Part shown: positions 36,261 through 48,380 of the stretch, one piece after another | Layout of the letters: every line of letters begins with the position of its first letter | Position numbering within the stretch: the first letter of the stretch is position 1 | NCBI GenBank assembly: GCA_029255685.2 | Contig: CM055313.2 | Location: 44,162,079 to 44,226,078, forward strand | Direction of reading: 5' to 3' | Source of the DNA: Silene conica | Taxonomy: Eukaryota > Streptophyta > Magnoliopsida > Caryophyllales > Caryophyllaceae | DNA: 64,000 bases | Position numbers and translations under genes: made by a program | Notes under the pieces: generated by a model | What the model saw: the letters and a program-made list of their open reading frames with translations, nothing else | What the model was told of the DNA's origin: nothing | Databases searched by the model: none

Positions 36261-38790
36261 GGAATTCACTCTTAAGTTAATCATCCCAACTCCTTTAGGT
36301 TTCAAAATTTAGTCTTACTCAAACTTTGAACATGACTTAACTTATTATAATAATATTGTTCGGTATTACTCGGTTTTACGGGAAAAATAATATAAAAATC
36401 AAAAAGAGTCATAAAAATTTCGAAAATTTAAAAATTCAAATTTTGAAAATTCTAGAATGTTCTTAAAATTTCAGAACTTTAAAATATTAGTATTTATACG
36501 GTTTTAATATTTATTTCGAAAATAAGACGTAAAACGAGCATTTTAAGACGGAAAATTAAATAATTAGCTCCATAAATGCAAATAAAATACTAATAATATT
36601 TTTACACTTTACAAAGTACTTTAAGAACATGAAATGGACAGAAAAATAAATTACACACTGCCCAATTAGCCGAAATTTTAATAAATATGACTCTTATTAT
36701 TCAATTTTAAATGCAACTTTTTAACAAATTAAAATTAAATAAAACAGAAACTTTTGGCTCCCAAGAAAATTATGGTGATGAATATATCATATATTTCTAA
36801 TATGGGTTCAATTTCCCGGCCATTTTAACAACTATTGCAAATTTTAAAGATTTTCGTCATATATCGTACAATTTTAACTTTTAAAATTATTTCTCAAGCA
36901 TAAAATTAGATAAAAATCTCGAAATTTTTATACATGCTGGAAATGATATATATATATATATGACATCATGTTAAATTTGTATGGCCAAATTCCAACTTAA
37001 ACTATTAAAGTCGAAATAATGTCACTAATTACCCGATTTTTACATTAAAAATCTATAATAATGCAATATATGAGATAAATTTCTGGAGAATTTAGCATAC
37101 ATTTTAAATATTGCATGTGAGATACTCATAAATTTTTATAGTCAAATTCCAAATATAACTATACAAACCCATTTTTATTCATCTTATTGCATTTTAACAT
37201 TTAAAATTCATATCCCATGTATTATAAGTCCATAATTTACGAAAAATCATATTCACAACATAGGATATACATGTGAAAACATAATGAAAAATCTCGGCCA
37301 AAAGATGATTTTAACTATTTTTCCCAAAATAAACAATTTTTAACCATTAAAAATCAATAAAACCGAAAAATAAAATACCAATGAACATATATATGCAAAA
37401 TATATTCCAAATATCCTAAAAACATTTTAGAATAAGTAGGTATTCATGCATAAATTATTTCGGCCATATCATATACTAAACGAAATATCAATTTTATTTT
37501 TGTTATCCTAATAACTCCGTAAAAACGTAAACGGAAAGCATGCAAACAACTTAGTCTCTCTGATACCAATTGTTAGGTTTAGTTATCTCAGAAACTAATA
37601 CTTTTAGTCATACTAAACAAAATTTAATTAACATATTTTAGATCTTATGCATGCTATTATATTATGCGGAAATTAAAAGATTCGAACCATTACACACGGT
37701 CCAAACGAAATGCTAGGATGATCCTCCAAGTATTCAACAAGAACACCTCCTTTGTGATGCACCAAGACACCCTTTGATTGAACCGAGAACTTGAGTATGC
37801 TAGTACCAAAAATCGGTTTTTCCTTAAAACAATTATAATCTCTCAATTAGAATTAATATACTAATTTTATAACTTATTATTATTAGTATTCTTATTATTC
37901 TCACAATAATAATTTTAGAGGATTTCTCTCTAGAAATTTTGCTAAGGATTGGAATGAATTCATATTGTAAGCATACTACAATATTTAAGTTGGTTGGACA
38001 TGGGGTTGGGTGAGGCCGGCCATAGGGAAGAGCAACAAGGGAACAACTTCACTTCTCAAGGCTCTTAGGGTGGCTATAGGTAGTCTTTCAAGACACTTTA
38101 AATGATTATGTTTTATGGGGCAATTAACACCCATAATCACCTTTATCCAACTCATAATAACCGGCCACCCAACATAACATGGACCTTATTTTATAAAATT
38201 GTCAATTGTAAAATTGTACATGTGACATCTTATATGTCACTAGGTAATAAAATACAATTATCTTAATTTAAAACATATAAATATTTATCTAATAAATATT
38301 GTATATAATTAAATAAATCATATTTATCAATTGACAAGTAATTCATAATTACTAGTATAAAATGGTTATTTATGATAATCGTCAATACGATTTACAACCT
38401 TTGTATTAATACACAACCCGATTCATTCTAATCACGATATTATAAAATATCGTTTATAGTTTAACAATTGACACATTTCAATTATAAACATAAATCTTAC
38501 AATAAGATTTAACCTCTGATTTCTCGGTATACGAGTTTAAGGAATATGATCAAATCGTATCAATATACATTTAATCACTTTATCAATTAAGGGAATTGTC
38601 CTATAGGTGTGACCTAAAGGGATCAACTGACCACCACCGTCATACGACAGTAATGTCAAACTCTAGCTAGCCAATCATTACCGATTAATGTTGGTCAGTT
38701 GACTAATATAAATCGTATCATCCCTTGCGCATTCTCGTCATGAGATTTAATTATGTGATCGCACTATTGTTGAGGACACATTTCCCAACA
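36261..38790 (-). mobile_element. copia-B1 leader (proximal) and 5' LTR
   Basis: Leader 36261-37570 is the reverse complement of copia-B2 48381-49690. The PBS (reverse of CTCTGATACCA) is at 37558-37568 and the LTR at 37571-38790 (1220 bp; in + orientation TGTTAGG to CCCAACA). At 38791 it abuts the inside of a copia-C LTR, so B1 inserted there. Its expected TSD TGATT (38791-38795) has no partner in the window. Confidence 0.88.
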
Positions 38791-39958
38791 TGATTGGTTG
38801 TCTAGAGTTTGACATTATCGTCATATGATGGTGGTGATCAGTTGATCCCTTAAGGTCATATCTTTAGGGAATTCTGTCTCAATGGAATAATTAATTAATA
38901 TTGTATTGGATACGAATTAATTAATAACTGGAAATTTGGAAATAGTTTTACATGACGAATATTTTTATAATGGGATTATAATAATAATAGTCAAAGTAAT
39001 AAAATCGTTTTATTACTCGGTTTTTATTTATTTGTTTGGGAAACGATTAAATTGAGAATGAACACGGTTGATCATAAAATTACAAAGAGTTGTAATTAAA
39101 TTATGATATTACATTTTTATACAACTAATAATTTCGAATTATTAGTATAATTATTTAAATGTAATAAATTTTTAAATTATGGATTTTAATAGTTAAAATT
39201 GCATAATTAACAAATTGGGTCATGTGTTATAAGACATGTGTGACATGTTACAAATTAACACAATTGACAAAGATAAAATGGGTCCATTCTAGACCTCATT
39301 TCAGCCGTGTAAGTGTAGTATGCGTGATGGTTGTGTGTGTAAGTGTATAAGAGGGTTGAGTGTGTAAGGCAAAGGGAATATATAAGGTATAATTCATGCT
39401 TTTGTGCAAGAGATAGATGGGCATGCATTGGCTCCCTTGGGGAAGCCTTGACCGGCCTTTTGCTCTCACATATGAGCAATTATTGCTCTATATAACACAC
39501 ACTCACACACCACATATTATACTAGTTGTTGTTAGTTTTATGCTTGCTCATTTTACAATACTACAACATCATTCTCTCTAGTTTTGTAAGTAAAATAGTC
39601 TTCCTAAGAAAATAAATTATTTCCATTACTAATAATATTAAGGGTAATATTATTAATATTTCTAGTATACTAATTCTATTTTTCTAGTAACAAAAATAGT
39701 CTTAGTTTGAGATCGGGTCCTTGATAGGTATCTTTTGGAGACGATTTTTGTTAGATCGTTATAAGGGTATTTCGGTTATTGAAGACTCAAGTAATAGGTG
39801 ATTATTGAGTATAAACCTTCTAAAACCAATGTAAGGACAATCACATCTTATGATATCATCATGCATGCATAAGATCTTATTAAGTTTTATAACCTAAACT
39901 TAAAGAAACAAAACTCACATTTTTTTTGAGTATAAAATCAGGAACTTAGTTCCCAACA
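38791..39958 (+). repeat. 5' LTR of copia-C, left end missing
   Basis: Corresponds to the 3' LTR from 46555 on; the first 114 bp are missing because copia-B1 lies there. It ends TTCCCAACA at 39958. A TATATAA box at 39489-39495 directly follows a perfect inverted repeat GAGCAAT-T-ATTGCTC (39474-39488). The piece at about 39254-39429 is absent from the 3' copy. Confidence 0.88.
39489..39495 (+). promoter_or_regulatory. TATA box in copia-C LTR
   Basis: TATATAA is preceded by a 15-bp perfect palindrome. The arrangement is repeated at 47067-47088 in the 3' LTR, consistent with the LTR promoter. Confidence 0.6.
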
Positions 39959-39960
39959 AG

Positions 39961-39972
39961 TGGTATCAGAGC
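39961..39972 (+). other. PBS of copia-C (initiator tRNA-Met)
   Basis: TGGTATCAGAGC lies 2 nt after the LTR end CCCAACA. Confidence 0.92.
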
Positions 39973-42431
39973 ATTACGGTTGTTGCATGCATGATCGGAT
40001 TCATGTTTTATGTTAAACGGATTAACATATTAATCTCGAAATTTTTGTATTTATTATGATAAATTATAAAATAATTTTGCATGTTAAAGTTTCTGATTCT
40101 AAAATGGTTTTAGGACATAAAAATAATTTTATGGATTTTTATTGTTCATTTTTATATTTATTTGTATATTTTGTAGTTTAAATCGGTTTTAAACAATTAA
40201 TGGGAAAAATAGCTAAACATAGTTTCTGGCCGAGATTTTTTTATATGTTCTCACATGCATATTTAACATATTGTATATGAATTTTCGTAAGAAATGGAGT
40301 TTTTATGCATGGATTATGAATTTTATGAGATAAATAGTCATAATATGAGTAAAAATGGGTATAGGAGGTTATATTTCGTATTTGACTTTAAAAATTTTAT
40401 GAGAAGTCACATGAAATATATAAAGTACCTGTATGAAGTTTCGAAATTATTGGATTTATTTTGCATGATTAATGATTTTTATTGTAAAAATCGTATTAAT
40501 AGTGACTCAAATTCGACTTTAATAGTTATAGTTGGAATTTTGCCATAAAAGCTTTACACAATGTCACATGCAATATTTACAGAATATATATAAGTTTTGA
40601 GAATTTATTCTCAAGTGATGCATGTTTTATGATTTTAATAGTTAAAATCAGCTAAATAATGACTTATTGTGTTAAAAATAGTTAATCTTAATATTATGGC
40701 ATAAAATTTTACCCATGGATGTCTTATATAATAGAAACATCAGATCTAAAACTTGGATATCAAAAAGTTTATGTTTTTATGGTTATTAATTTTTATGAGT
40801 TAATTAGCTAATAATCGTAATATATGAGTCGTAAAAATAAAATTTCGAGCATGGTCTGTAATTTTTGGTCATTTTCAGATTCTAATATGTATTGTAGGAT
40901 GACTAAAAATTTATAGCAATTTATTGCAAGTTTTTATAATTTAAATCGGATTTTTAACCATAAAAACGACTTTTATACGATTTATTTAAGAAATAAACTA
41001 TAAATATTTGCATAAGACCATTTTAACAATTTATGAATTTTTAGAAAATTTCCAGAAAGTTTAAAATTATTGAATTTAAATTTCGAATTTTATTGAGTCA
41101 TTTGGCCATATTTTGTTTATTGTTCCCGAAAATACAAGTAATTTATGAACAATAATGCAAAATCAAGTTAAATCATGATCAAACATTAGTAGAGACTAAA
41201 CATTGATTCCTAAAGTAAGTTAGGATGATTAACTTGGACATAAATTAGATTTATGTAATTTTGATGATTTTAATAGTTAAAGTCGCGCATATCCGTAAAA
41301 ACCGTAAACAAATATGAGATATTTGCTAAGGCGATTTGGCATTAAAAATTGAGCATGTGCATACATATTTTATTATTGCAATTTTATGAATGTCATATTT
41401 GAATGTTTTTATATAATTTGGAATTATGTAATTTTTCTTAGTATGGCCTTAGTTTTAATCAATATTACCCGTAATGAAAGGGAATATTGATTCGGTTGTA
41501 ATTTATGTGATCTCGTATCACGGGTTTGTAATTTAAATTTAATTTTCAGTTTTACAATAGAGTAGTTGTATTATTTTATTGTAATTCCGGAGATCCAAAA
41601 GACGGTGCCATACGGAAAGCAGTTCCGACAAGACGGTGTTTTCTTGGATGGTGTGACAATGAAGTTCAAGGGACCATGGAGTTGGTTTCCGAATTTGTAA
41701 TAGTTAATTAGTTTTTACTATTACTAGGAAGGTCATACTAGGATTTTATTGCTTTATTGCTTTTATATTTTGCATTATTTATATGTTTGCATGCATAGCC
41801 AAATCGCCATAAACATGCATATTAGTTTATATCGTTAAAAACGACCGTGTCAATTATAATTATCGAGTTCACCAATTTAATTCACTTAAAGGAGATAGAT
41901 AATAAATTGACAATACATCTATATTAAACAAAACAATTGAGAATTAGCCTTACCAAATAGTAGAACCCATGAGCTTCTATTTTGTGGGGTGGTGCTAGTC
42001 CAGTGGGCAGTACGAACCTCATTACGTAGGATAAGTGGGGCGATGGGGTGGATTCAGTCCAGTGGGCGGATCGCATCTCAATGCAATTGAAATTTGGTTT
42101 GTACTCAACGGAAGTGTAGAGGACCAGTGGTCAATGTGTTCCGGGCTAAGATGAATAAATTATGATTTGTCATCAACCAAGAGTTCTATAGTAGAACCGG
42201 TTTATTTTAACCTACCAAACCATATCATTGGGTCGGAGTTCCAGTGGTTCACGATTTCGGTAGTATGGGTTTGGGTCTTGGAATCATTTATAAAATTGGA
42301 TAGAGGTCATTTTATAGATGCATTAGCTTGATAAATATGTTTACAAGTTAAAATGAACATAAAAACGATTATCATTTAATTTCTTCATATGTTTTAAATT
42401 TTGTAGTTAAGTCTTCAAATCAATATCAATC
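39973..42431 (+). other. copia-C long untranslated leader
   Basis: 2.46 kb of A/T-rich sequence separate the PBS from the gag ATG. It contains blocks shared with the copia-B leaders: a GTGAT-CTCGT-ATCAC hairpin near 41510, and CGGAA-AGCAG-TTCCG near 41615. No gene is visible; the frame at 40294-40548 is random-looking. Confidence 0.8.
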
Positions 42432-43337
42432 ATGACCGCTTCCACTACTACAAACACTTCATGGTTACGTTCCTTCATGGATCGTTTTAAGCTAGAAAAG
42501 AATGGGGCAAACTTTGCCGATTGAGATGCCCAACTATTGTTGGCGGCAGAAGGTGATGGTAAGACCGAATTCCTCATTGAAGAATCACCTCCTGAACCTG
42601 CAGAAAATGCCACCGCACCAGTAAGGCGACCCTATGATACTTATCAGAAGGAGTCTGCGGCAATCAAAAATGTTTTGATCTTCTCGATGGAGCCGGAAAT
42701 CCAAAGGAGTGCCATAAAGATTGGCACGGCCTAAGAGATCTACTCCAGGCTTGCGACAATGTTCTCAAAGGATTCGAGAATTGTCCAATACGAGGCGGCA
42801 TCAGCCTTCTTTGATCCCAACCTTAAGGAGGGGCAAAAGGTTAGCCCACATGTGCTCAAGTTAACTGAGCATGTAGAAACCCTATGGTTGAATCAAGTGG
42901 ACATTCCTAAGGAACTAGTGATTGACAGAATCCTCCACTCATTGTCTAAGGTAAAAACTTATGTACAATTCCGGGTGAATTTCAACATGAGAAATCAAGA
43001 CATCTCTCTCGATGAATTGCACAATATGATCGTGCAAGCTGAAAGGGATATGGGCCTAAATGTTAGTGCCCCTAAGGATGTGCTCAACATTGATGTTAAG
43101 AGCAAAGGAAAGTTCAAAAGGAAGGGTAAGGCAAAGGGGAAGCAACCTTACAAAGGTTCAAAGAAAGTGTCTTTTGAGGCAAGCACCTTAAATTCCAAGA
43201 AGAGCCCTCATCAAGGAGCTAGGTGCTTTTATTGCAATGGCAAAGGACATTGGAAGATGAACTGTTCCAAGTATCTCAGCGATCTCAAAGCTGGGAAAAT
43301 TCTTCCAGTTGGTACGATAACTATCCCAATTTTATGA
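42432..43337 (+). pseudogene. copia-C gag with two premature stops
   Basis: One frame from the ATG at 42432 to the TGA at 43335-43337 reads as a copia-type gag (UBN2-like): WLRSFMDRFKLEKNG, LLLAAEGD, VQYEAASAFFDP, VIDRILHSL, FNMRNQD, MIVQAERDMGL. It ends with a basic linker and a zinc knuckle CFYCNGKGHWKMNC (CX2CX4HX4C). It is broken by TGA at 42522-42524, where the related B2 protein has Trp, and TAA at 42732-42734. Gag packages element RNA. No protease, integrase or RT follows, so this is a gag-only element like B2. Confidence 0.88.
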
Positions 43338-46300
43338 TAATCTCAACTAATGTATTATGATACAAGTTGTGATGTGAATGCTCTTCTTACTTGAATTAGG
43401 GCATGAAAGCAAAGATAAGGGAAAGGAAAAACAAGCATGATGGATCAAGGTAACTAAGAGTAGCTCCACTCGGGATAATCAAGGAGCTTTGTTTTTCGCT
43501 TATTTTGCTAGTATTTCAAGTGTTGTAAGAACAATATATAACCTATGTTTGATTTCCTTGTTGGACGAGGAAAGGGTAATCCTTGAACAATTTGTTGTAT
43601 TTTGGATAATGTAGTGACTTGGTTTTCAACCCAAGTCACTATCGGTTTTATAATTATGTTCTTAATTAGTTTAAACACTTGCAAAACTTGAACATAAAAT
43701 AGAATTGATTGTTACATTTCAATGTATAACCATTGAAACCGAATAGGTATAGGATACTTAATTCAAATCAAATCAAAATCAAATTAAGTTTAGAACTCAA
43801 TTAAGAGGAAAAGTTATCAACCATCCAAAACTATCTAAGCTTTAAATCGATTTTTTTTCTGTAATAAATCATAAGGGTACACAAACCAACATCAAAGTAA
43901 TTGCTTGTGGCCTTAGTGGCTATCTTTGATAATGAAATGAGATTATTATTACAAAGATAGAGTGGGAGAAAATTGAAAAGCCACAAAAAGCATATGGTTT
44001 TGATTAGCACAATGGACATGATCTATTGTTGAATAGTAGGATTTATTGTGTTTTGGTTGTGTAAGAGATTTAGGAAGAAGATTAAGTTGTGGATGGGATC
44101 TACGATTTGAAAAATCTACACCTTATGATTATGAAGGTAGATTAAGTTGTGAATGAGATCTACGACTTGGTAGAAATTTACGCCTTATGATCCCAACGGC
44201 CCCGGCCCGGGAGGATACTTTAAGAATAAATTCTTAAAGTTTGTAAGGAAAAATTCTCTACATGGATAAGATCCGTGATAGAGTCCTCGTACAGTATAAG
44301 ATAAGATAAATGTGGGGAACTGAAAGTTCCCACCCACAAAAATTATACACCATAAGAAAAGACTCTTATAGAAACTACGGGAGGACACTCGAAGAAAATT
44401 ATTCAAAAGATTTTGCAGAGGCTCAAGAAGGGGTTCTTGGATTTAGATGATGATCTAAATGTGCTAATGCAAATTCTAAGACCCATGAAATTTATAAGAT
44501 ATACATGCTAATAAATGAGATTTATTGAGTGAAGCATGGGTTGACATGTGGATGCCAGCAGTCTGCAAAGTTAAGGGTAACTTTGTTGAAAGTAGTAAAG
44601 TAATACATTGAGAATGAATTCAGTAAACTCAATGACCGCTTTTCAAAAGGGTATTTGAAAAGGATGTGACTATTAGCACATATGGTTTAGTCCCAACCAT
44701 TTCAATTCATTAAATGTTAAGGAATATTGAATTGAGTGGGAGCTTTATGATTTACGGTTAAATGTAAAGTTCAGTGGGAGTTCTCGCTCCAGGATTTGAA
44801 CCTATTGAGTCATGGGAATGACTTCGGGATCTTCAGAATCAGGCAAGAACAAGAGTTTAGTGGGAGTAAACGTTATCTAAAACAACTCATTGCTCGTTTG
44901 GAATGAAGCATTGATACTTATGAAAAGTATACGAGTTATTAGTTCTAGATGACATATTGATATGAATTACATCTAATTGAACATGGGATGTTTGGTTGAG
45001 ATTGTAAAAGACGTCTTGTTATTAGTATTAAGGTTGTTCATAGAGATGAAGATAGTATTACCATGATGGGATCATGGAAATTTATCGAACCTTAAATACC
45101 ATTGTTTACACGTTTCAGATCACTAATGTTTCCGCCATTAGAAAAATCGTGTAAAGCTGGATGCGCACCGCTTACAAGATAACCTGTTGAGCAGGTGTTA
45201 AACCGATGATTAAACCTTGATCAATTGTCAAAGTATTCTCCAATGAAGATGAAAGACAAATTCAAGATTTTGGAAGATAACTTAGTCATATGGTAAAAGG
45301 TTTACAACGACTCAAGTTCCAAGATACCAAGCAAAGATTCATGATAATCTTTGGCTTACATTCATTGACTATACATCTCAATGACTTGTATTTTAACTAC
45401 ATGGTCATCACAAGATTCTACGAAATGTGTAAGTTCACAAATTATGTAAAGGCATTGTTGTAGCTGGGAGTTACACAATGCACATAATCTTGTTCGCTAG
45501 TCATGAGATGATTTGTCTATTTCATACAAAAGAGTATGTAAGGATATGATCCGCAAAGTGAACGCTCGCACGAACCGTGATAAACCTGGTTACCCGAAAT
45601 GAAGATAATTACAACTTTAAGGGATTTAAACAAGAAATCCTTAAGCTGATTATAAATTAAATGGTGATCAAGAGTTGACCACTTGGATGGTGTAATCCAC
45701 TAATTGTTTGAGTTATTTATAACTCACGAAAGGTCAAGTAAAATTCAAATGGGATGGTAAGACCATATTGAACCCCATTAAAGTGAATTGAATTATCATG
45801 ACCTCGCCCCTAGTTGCTTAAGTGAGGTAACATCTCAATGCAACCGGATGTGTGATGCGATTGATGGCGAGTTCAATTGTCATAGAGTCATACTGGATGA
45901 CTAATCAATCACCTAGGCATAGACGTGTTAAGATACATTTGCCGGGTTAATGACCGCTGATAGAGCTCTGGCGTACTCTTATTAAAAGACTGCCTGGTCG
46001 TGGTGGGAGCATCTATCGTGTTTCACATGAGTCAGTTCTTGGACTAATGACTGTTCTCTGAGGTGGCATAGTTTTCAGATTAACTTTGATTTATGTCCTA
46101 ACACCTTCGTAACTGGGGTTTATAAGGACATATTTTGGGTTATGTTGGGTTGTGGCCAGCCGGAAGGAATAAGTCGATTAGGAATTGTCCACCCCTTGTC
46201 AGGGTTGAACAATATCTCTAGGCCACTCGAGGAGAATAATAAGTAGAAATGCGTGGCCACGCTCGGAAGGTATCTATGGTAGATAATTCCGGTCAGTAGT

Positions 46301-46440
46301 TATAACTCCAGATCGAGATAAACCACTCTAGATTTGAATCAATTGCCGGCACGACCTGAGAGGACGCCATGCATTGAGTGGGAGATAGTAATAGGGCAAG
46401 AGAATTGTTGACACACACTTGTCTCGGACAAGTGGGAGAT
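43338..46440 (+). other. copia-C post-gag region without pol
   Basis: 3.1 kb with only short frames. Blocks are conserved with the post-gag part of copia-B2: the stem-loop CTATCTTTG/CAAAGATAG at 43920-43960, GAAACTACGGGAGGACAC near 44373, and the block at 46183-46295. The PPT AAGTGGGAGAT is at 46430-46440. No RT, RNase H or integrase motif was found in any frame. Confidence 0.8.
46183..46295 (+). promoter_or_regulatory. Conserved 3' block with invariant hairpin (copia-C)
   Basis: Aligns with 53886-53996 of copia-B2 far better than the flanks do. The hairpin at 46264-46291 pairs CGGAA with TTCCG and TATCTA with TAGATA around a TGG loop. A 16-codon frame MRGHARKVSMVDNSGQ overlaps it. Confidence 0.6.
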
Positions 46441-47118
46441 TGTTGGAGGAAGTGTCCTCGACAATAGTGTGTTGACATACTTAAAACTCATTTGAATGAA
46501 ACACAACTGGGAGTGTTAGTCTTTTAAAGTCGACTGATCAACATTTACCGGTAATGATTGGCTGTCTAGAGTTTGACATTATCGTCATATGAGGGTGGTG
46601 ATCAGTTGATCCCTTAAGGTCATATCTTTAGGGAATTCCGTCTCAATGGAATAATTAATTAATATTGTATTGGATACGAATTAATTAATAACTGGAAATT
46701 TGGAAATAATTTTACATGACGAATATTTTTATAATAGGATTATAATAATAATAGTCAAAGTAATAAAATCGTTTTATAACTCGGTTTTTATTTATTTGTT
46801 TGGGAGACGATTAAATTGAGAATGAACACGGTTGATCATAAAATTACAAAGAGTTGTAATTAAATTATGATATTACATTTTTATACAACAAATAATTTCG
46901 AATTATTAGTATAATTATTTAAATGTTATAAATTTTTAAATTATGGATTTTAATAGTTAAAATTGCATAATTAACAAATTGGGTCATGTGTTATAAGACA
47001 TGTGTGACATGTTACAAATTATTGCTCCCTTGTGGAAGCCTTGGCCGGCCTTTTGCTCTCACATATGAGCAATTATTGCTCTATATAAGACACACTCACA
47101 CACCACAAATCATACTAG
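46441..47118 (+). repeat. 3' LTR of copia-C, first part
   Basis: Begins TGTTGGAGG directly after the PPT. It is interrupted at 47118 by copia-B2 and continues at 55787. About 175 bp present in the 5' LTR is deleted near 47020. A TATATAA box is at 47082-47088. Confidence 0.9.
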
Positions 47119-48380
47119 TGTTGGGAAATGTGTCCTCAACAATAGTGCGATCACGTAATTAAATCTCATAACGAGAATGCGCAAGGGATGATACGATTTA
47201 TATTAGTCAACTGACCAACATTAATCGGTAATGATTGGCTAGCTAGAGTTTGACATTACTGTCGTATGACGGTGGTGGTCAGTTGATCCCTTTAGGTCAC
47301 ACCTTTAGGACAATTCCCTTAATTGATAAAGTGATCAAATGTATGTTGATACGATTTGATCATATTCCTTAAACTCGTATATCGAGAAATTAGAGGTTAA
47401 ATCTTATTGTAAGATTTATGTTTAAAATTGAAACGTGTCAATTGTTAAACATTGAACGATATTTTATAATATCGTAATTAGAATGAATCGGGTTATAAAT
47501 ATTACAAAAGTTGTAGATCGTATTGACGATTATTATGAATGACCATTTTATATATTGGTAATTACGAATTACTTGTCAACTAGATAAATGTGATTTATTT
47601 AATTTATAAATAATATTTATTTGATAAATATGTATGTTTTAAATTAAAACAATTGTATTTCATATCATTATGACATATTGTATGTCACATAACATACAAT
47701 TGTAAAATAGACAAAAATATAAAATGGGTCCATTTTATTTATGTATGCACCGGTTTTGGAAGGGTGTTGTGTGTGTGTTTTGTGTATTAAGTGCACTAGG
47801 AGACACCATCATTAAGCATGCCTTTGAAACCAATATCTTGTGCCTCCCCATGTGTGTTGGTAAGACAAAAATGAAACATGCTTTGATGCTTCCTAAGTAA
47901 GGCTCACGGCCAACTTACCAAAACCCATCAAAAGAGTAAAATGTTTACTATTCAAATTCATTCTATCATTTTTGCCATATTTTTCTAGTGATAGAAAAAC
48001 CAAGCTAAAATCCTCTAAAATTATTATTGTGATAATAATAAGAATACTAATAATAATAAGTTATAATATTAGTATAAGTAATTCTAATTACGGAGATTAG
48101 AATTGTTTTAAGGAAAAAAACGATTTTTGTACTAGCATACGCAAAGTTTTGGGTTCAATCAAGGGTTGTCTTGGTGCATCACAAAGGAGGTGTTCTTGTT
48201 GAACATTTGGAGGATCATCCTTGCTATATTTTGGACCGTGTGTAAGGGTTCCAAATCTCTCCTATTTCCGCATATATTTAGCATGCATAAGATCATACAC
48301 ATAAGTTAATTAAAATGTTAATTAAAGTATCTTGATTAGTATGACTAAATATTTAGTTTATGAGTAACTAAAACCCTACA
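47119..48380 (+). repeat. 5' LTR of copia-B2 (1262 bp)
   Basis: Complete LTR. It contains the inverted pair TCAACTGACCA (47207-47217) and TGGTCAGTTGA (47276-47286), which is also present, with a paired base change, in copia-C. Confidence 0.93.
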
